From Methylotenera oryzisoli (GTDB taxonomy: Bacteria > Pseudomonadota > Gammaproteobacteria > Burkholderiales > Methylophilaceae), in the NCBI GenBank assembly GCA_945878695.1, contig CAMDXI010000006.1, forward strand, positions 1-58,278: a stretch of DNA of 58,278 bases. The letters run 5' to 3'. Below are positions 56,257 through 58,278 of this stretch, piece after piece. Each line of letters begins with the position of its first letter. The first letter of the stretch is position 1. The notes under the pieces were generated by a model, which was given only the letters and a program-made list of their open reading frames with translations, was not told the origin of the DNA and made no database searches. The position numbers were made by a program, and so were the translations under genes.

Positions 56257-57780
56257 TTAATTGCCGTGCCTGCGGTATTGAATGGCCTCCGCTAAGTGCA
56301 CCGCTTGGATGTGAGGTTGATCGGTCAAATCGCATATGCTGCGCGCCACTTTTAAAATACGGTGGTAAGCCCGGGCGGATAAATTAAGGCGGGCCATGGC
56401 GGTTTTAAGCAAGCTTGCACCTGCCTCATTGATGGCGCAGTGGCGTTCAATTTCTGGATTGCTGAGCAGGTGGTTGGCTTTGCCCTGTCTGCACATTTGT
56501 TTGGCTCTGGCCTTTTCTACTCTGGCTTGGATGGCTTGTGAGTGTTCACTAACGCTGGCCTTTAGCAGCTCGTCCTCGGTGAGTGCCGGCACGTCTATGT
56601 GCAAATCGATGCGGTCCAAAAGTGGGCCAGATAGCTTGCCTCGGTATCGCGCAATTTGATCCGGTGTGCAGCGGCAGGGGTGATTGGGGTGACCTAAGTA
56701 ACCGCATGGGCACGGGTTCATGGCGGCAATTAATTGGAAGTCGGCTGGAAACTCGGCATGGCGGGCAGCGCGGGAGATGACGATGCGACCGCTCTCCAGT
56801 GGCTCGCGCAATACCTCCAAGACCTTTCGATCAAATTCAGGTAATTCGTCCAAGAATAAAACGCCGTGATGCGCCAAGCTGATTTCGCCTGGCCTGGGCA
56901 CACTGCCGCCGCCAACCAGTGCCACCGCTGAAGCCGTGTGATGCGGGTTGCGATAAGGTCTGCGCATCCAGTTTTCTAAAGCGTAGACCCCATTCAAAGA
57001 TAAGATGGCCGCCGAATCCAAGGCTTCTTGTTCGGTCATGGCCGGCAAGATACCAACAAAACGGCTAGCCAACATGCTTTTTCCGGTGCCAGGCGGGCCG
57101 TTTAAGAGGACGCTGTGGCCACCTGCCGCGGCAATTTCTAGGGCGCGTTTAGCCTGGCTTTGTGCTTTTACCTCATTAAAATCCGGGTAGTGTAGCTTGG
57201 GGCAAACAGCGCTTGCGCTTAATCGGCTTAAAAGCGCGTGCCCGCTTAGGTGTGCGCACACAGCCAGCAAGCTGTTGGCCGGGTAAATCACGGCATCGCG
57301 CACCAAGGCCGCCTCGGGCGCACTGCTTTGTGGCAGGATAAACGCCCGTTTTTGTGGCATGGTTGGTGTAGGCGGGGCAGCCATCATGCTGGAGGTCATG
57401 GCCAATGCGCCGCGGATGGGTCTGAGCTCGCCGGTTAAAGCCAGCTCACCGGCAAATTCGTAGTTGCCTAAGTCGGTGCTGGGGATTTGACCGGAAGCGG
57501 CCAGTATGCCTAAGGCGATGGGTAAGTCGTAGCGGCCGCTTTCCTTAGGCAGGTCGGCCGGTGCCAGGTTAACCGTGATGCGGCGGGCGGGGAATTCAAA
57601 TTGCGCGGTTTGCAGGGCGGCGCGAACCCGGTCTTTGCTTTCTTTTACTTCGGTTTCAGCCAGGCCGACTATGGTGAAGCTGGGTAAACCGTTGGCTAGG
57701 TGCACCTCCACATCCACAGCCGGCGCGTCCATGCCGCTTAATGCGCGACTGTGAAGGACGGCTAGTCTGGAGTGAGGCAC
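56257..57780 (-). CDS. comM: Mg chelatase-like ATPase ComM (YifB)
   Basis: A 507-aa AAA+ protein; ComM drives branch migration during natural transformation in Vibrio. The N-terminal LonC-like domain is about 1-170. Walker A is NGPPGTGKSM and Walker B is GVLFLDELPEF. PCPCGYLGHPNHPCRC is the ComM cysteine signature. The C-terminal domain has LNLSARAYHRILKVARSI. GTG start, 1 nt after ubiK. Confidence 0.95.
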   Translation of the reverse strand: MPHSRLAVLHSRALSGMDAPAVDVEVHLANGLPSFTIVGLAETEVKESKDRVRAALQTAQFEFPARRITVNLAPADLPKESGRYDLPIALGILAASGQIPSTDLGNYEFAGELALTGELRPIRGALAMTSSMMAAPPTPTMPQKRAFILPQSSAPEAALVRDAVIYPANSLLAVCAHLSGHALLSRLSASAVCPKLHYPDFNEVKAQSQAKRALEIAAAGGHSVLLNGPPGTGKSMLASRFVGILPAMTEQEALDSAAILSLNGVYALENWMRRPYRNPHHTASAVALVGGGSVPRPGEISLAHHGVLFLDELPEFDRKVLEVLREPLESGRIVISRAARHAEFPADFQLIAAMNPCPCGYLGHPNHPCRCTPDQIARYRGKLSGPLLDRIDLHIDVPALTEDELLKASVSEHSQAIQARVEKARAKQMCRQGKANHLLSNPEIERHCAINEAGASLLKTAMARLNLSARAYHRILKVARSICDLTDQPHIQAVHLAEAIQYRRHGN

Positions 57781-57781
57781 A

Positions 57782-58018
57782 CTAGCGGTGCTGCTGGGTC
57801 AATTCGGCTAATTGTTTTTCTAAGGCATCCAGCTTTTCACGGGTACTACGCAGCACCGCCGCTTGCACATCAAATTCTTCGCGCGTGACCAGCTCCATTT
57901 TGGTGAAAACGCTCTTTAATAGTGCATGAATGTTTTTTTCTGCATCACCCAAGGGGGAGTCTTGCACTACCTCTTTGATTTTATTGGATATTTCATTTAA
58001 TTTATCTGAACTAAACAT
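57782..58018 (-). CDS. ubiK: ubiquinone biosynthesis accessory factor UbiK (YqiC)
   Basis: 78 aa, BMFP-domain protein. A long N-terminal amphipathic helix (residues 1-40) leads to VTREEFDVQAAVLRSTREKL and a C-terminal coiled coil (EKLDALEKQLAELTQQ). UbiK forms a trimer with UbiJ and supports aerobic ubiquinone synthesis in E. coli. Its stop is 1 nt from the comM start. It is divergent from the porin gene. Confidence 0.88.
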   Translation of the reverse strand: MFSSDKLNEISNKIKEVVQDSPLGDAEKNIHALLKSVFTKMELVTREEFDVQAAVLRSTREKLDALEKQLAELTQQHR

Positions 58019-58126
58019 GGCGACTCCTTATATCTAGTTATCATATTAGCAGGTTTTGGTCCATAAAGTTAAACGGTCTATGGCAGATTGAAAACTTAGG
58101 TGACTGATTTTAAACATAAAAATAGT

Positions 58127-58142
58127 TGGCACGGGTGTTGCT
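58127..58142 (+). promoter_or_regulatory. sigma-54 (RpoN) -24/-12 promoter
   Basis: TGGCACG-N4-TTGCT (58127-58133 and 58138-58142) matches the consensus TGGCACG-N4-TTGCW in every position. It lies 54 nt before the ATG of the porin gene and points toward it. The spacing between the GG and GC dinucleotides is correct. I could not find a clear NtrC-type dyad in 58019-58126; the activator site may lie further upstream, inside ubiK. Confidence 0.85.
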
Positions 58143-58196
58143 TATATATCCCCGAATAGCTTTGTTTATTCTAAACATTAATCAAGGAGAAATACC

Positions 58197-58278
58197 ATGC
58201 GTAAATCATTAGTGACCATTGCCGTTTTAGGCACATTAGCATTACCAACAGCAGTATTCGCTGCGGACGCGGCACCAG
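58197..58278 (+). CDS. probable TorF-type outer-membrane porin, N-terminal fragment
   Basis: Only 27 codons are inside the window. The product begins with a clear signal peptide, MRKSLVTIAVLGTLALPTAVFA, and the start of a mature AD-A-A-P. AAGGAGA at 58184-58190 is a good ribosome-binding site. The TorF call rests on resemblance of this signal to porins that precede glnK-amtB in Methylophilaceae and on the sigma-54 promoter; it is not provable from 27 residues. Confidence 0.5.
   Translation, partial: MRKSLVTIAVLGTLALPTAVFAADAAP

Overview
The window is a dense block of mostly housekeeping chromosomal genes from a betaproteobacterium. I favour Nitrosomonadales and probably a methylotroph of the Methylophilaceae type. 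The reasons are a stand-alone fused SoxYZ-like carrier of the kind linked to quinoprotein (methanol-type) dehydrogenases, a TorF-type porin start behind a sigma-54 promoter, formyltetrahydrofolate deformylase, an Acidithiobacillus-type GshA, and an AspRS/GatCAB pair for indirect Asn-tRNA formation. Family-level placement is inference. I see no insertion sequence, prophage, CRISPR array, rRNA or tRNA gene. No stretch longer than 300 bases lacks a gene; the longest gaps are 23358-23642, 15515-15737, 58019-58196 and 44445-44618.

Layout. 1-9.2 kb: rsmE (minus), a thioredoxin-fold protein and a Gfo/Idh/MocA oxidoreductase, an fmdB-like zinc ribbon gene, a DUF502 membrane protein and aspS, a VOC protein, the SoxYZ-like carrier with its own terminator, then yjbQ and trhP (yegQ), and a convergent CBS-domain gene. 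9.2-18.6 kb: a DMT transporter, yebC, ruvC-ruvA-ruvB (Holliday junction processing), then ybgC-tolQ-tolR-tolA-tolB-pal-cpoB (outer-membrane constriction). 18.6-23.4 kb: xth (minus), pyrE (plus) and gatC-gatA-gatB (minus). 23.6-31.5 kb: the rod-shape and septal peptidoglycan cluster mreB-mreC-mreD-mrdA-rodA-rlpA-dacA. 31.5-37.7 kb: ybeD-lipB-lipA (lipoate), gshA-gshB (glutathione) and apbE-NusG_II-Gx, a membrane/flavin cassette. 37.7-44.4 kb (minus): the minor-pilin operon pilE-fimT-pilV-pilW-pilX-pilY1, in which fimT carries a frameshift. 44.6-49.7 kb: lptM (42 aa), lysA, purU (minus), ispH, nudB and nadA. 49.7-58.0 kb (minus): ubiK, comM, metH, mpl, a TonB-like protein and a thioredoxin-like [2Fe-2S] ferredoxin. 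The window ends inside a porin gene.

How the genes work together. The Tol-Pal set, the Mre/PBP2/RodA/RlpA/DacA set and mpl (murein peptide recycling) give a coherent envelope-growth programme. AspRS with His31 and Gly82 together with GatCAB predicts tRNA-dependent Asn synthesis. The minor pilins plus PilY1 form a type IV pilus priming and tip complex.

No clearly new multi-gene system is visible. The points most worth checking are the ApbE-NusG_II-Gx cassette, the orphan SoxYZ-like carrier, the fimT frameshift, the face-to-face promoters upstream of purU/ispH, and the near-perfect sigma-54 promoter at the right end.
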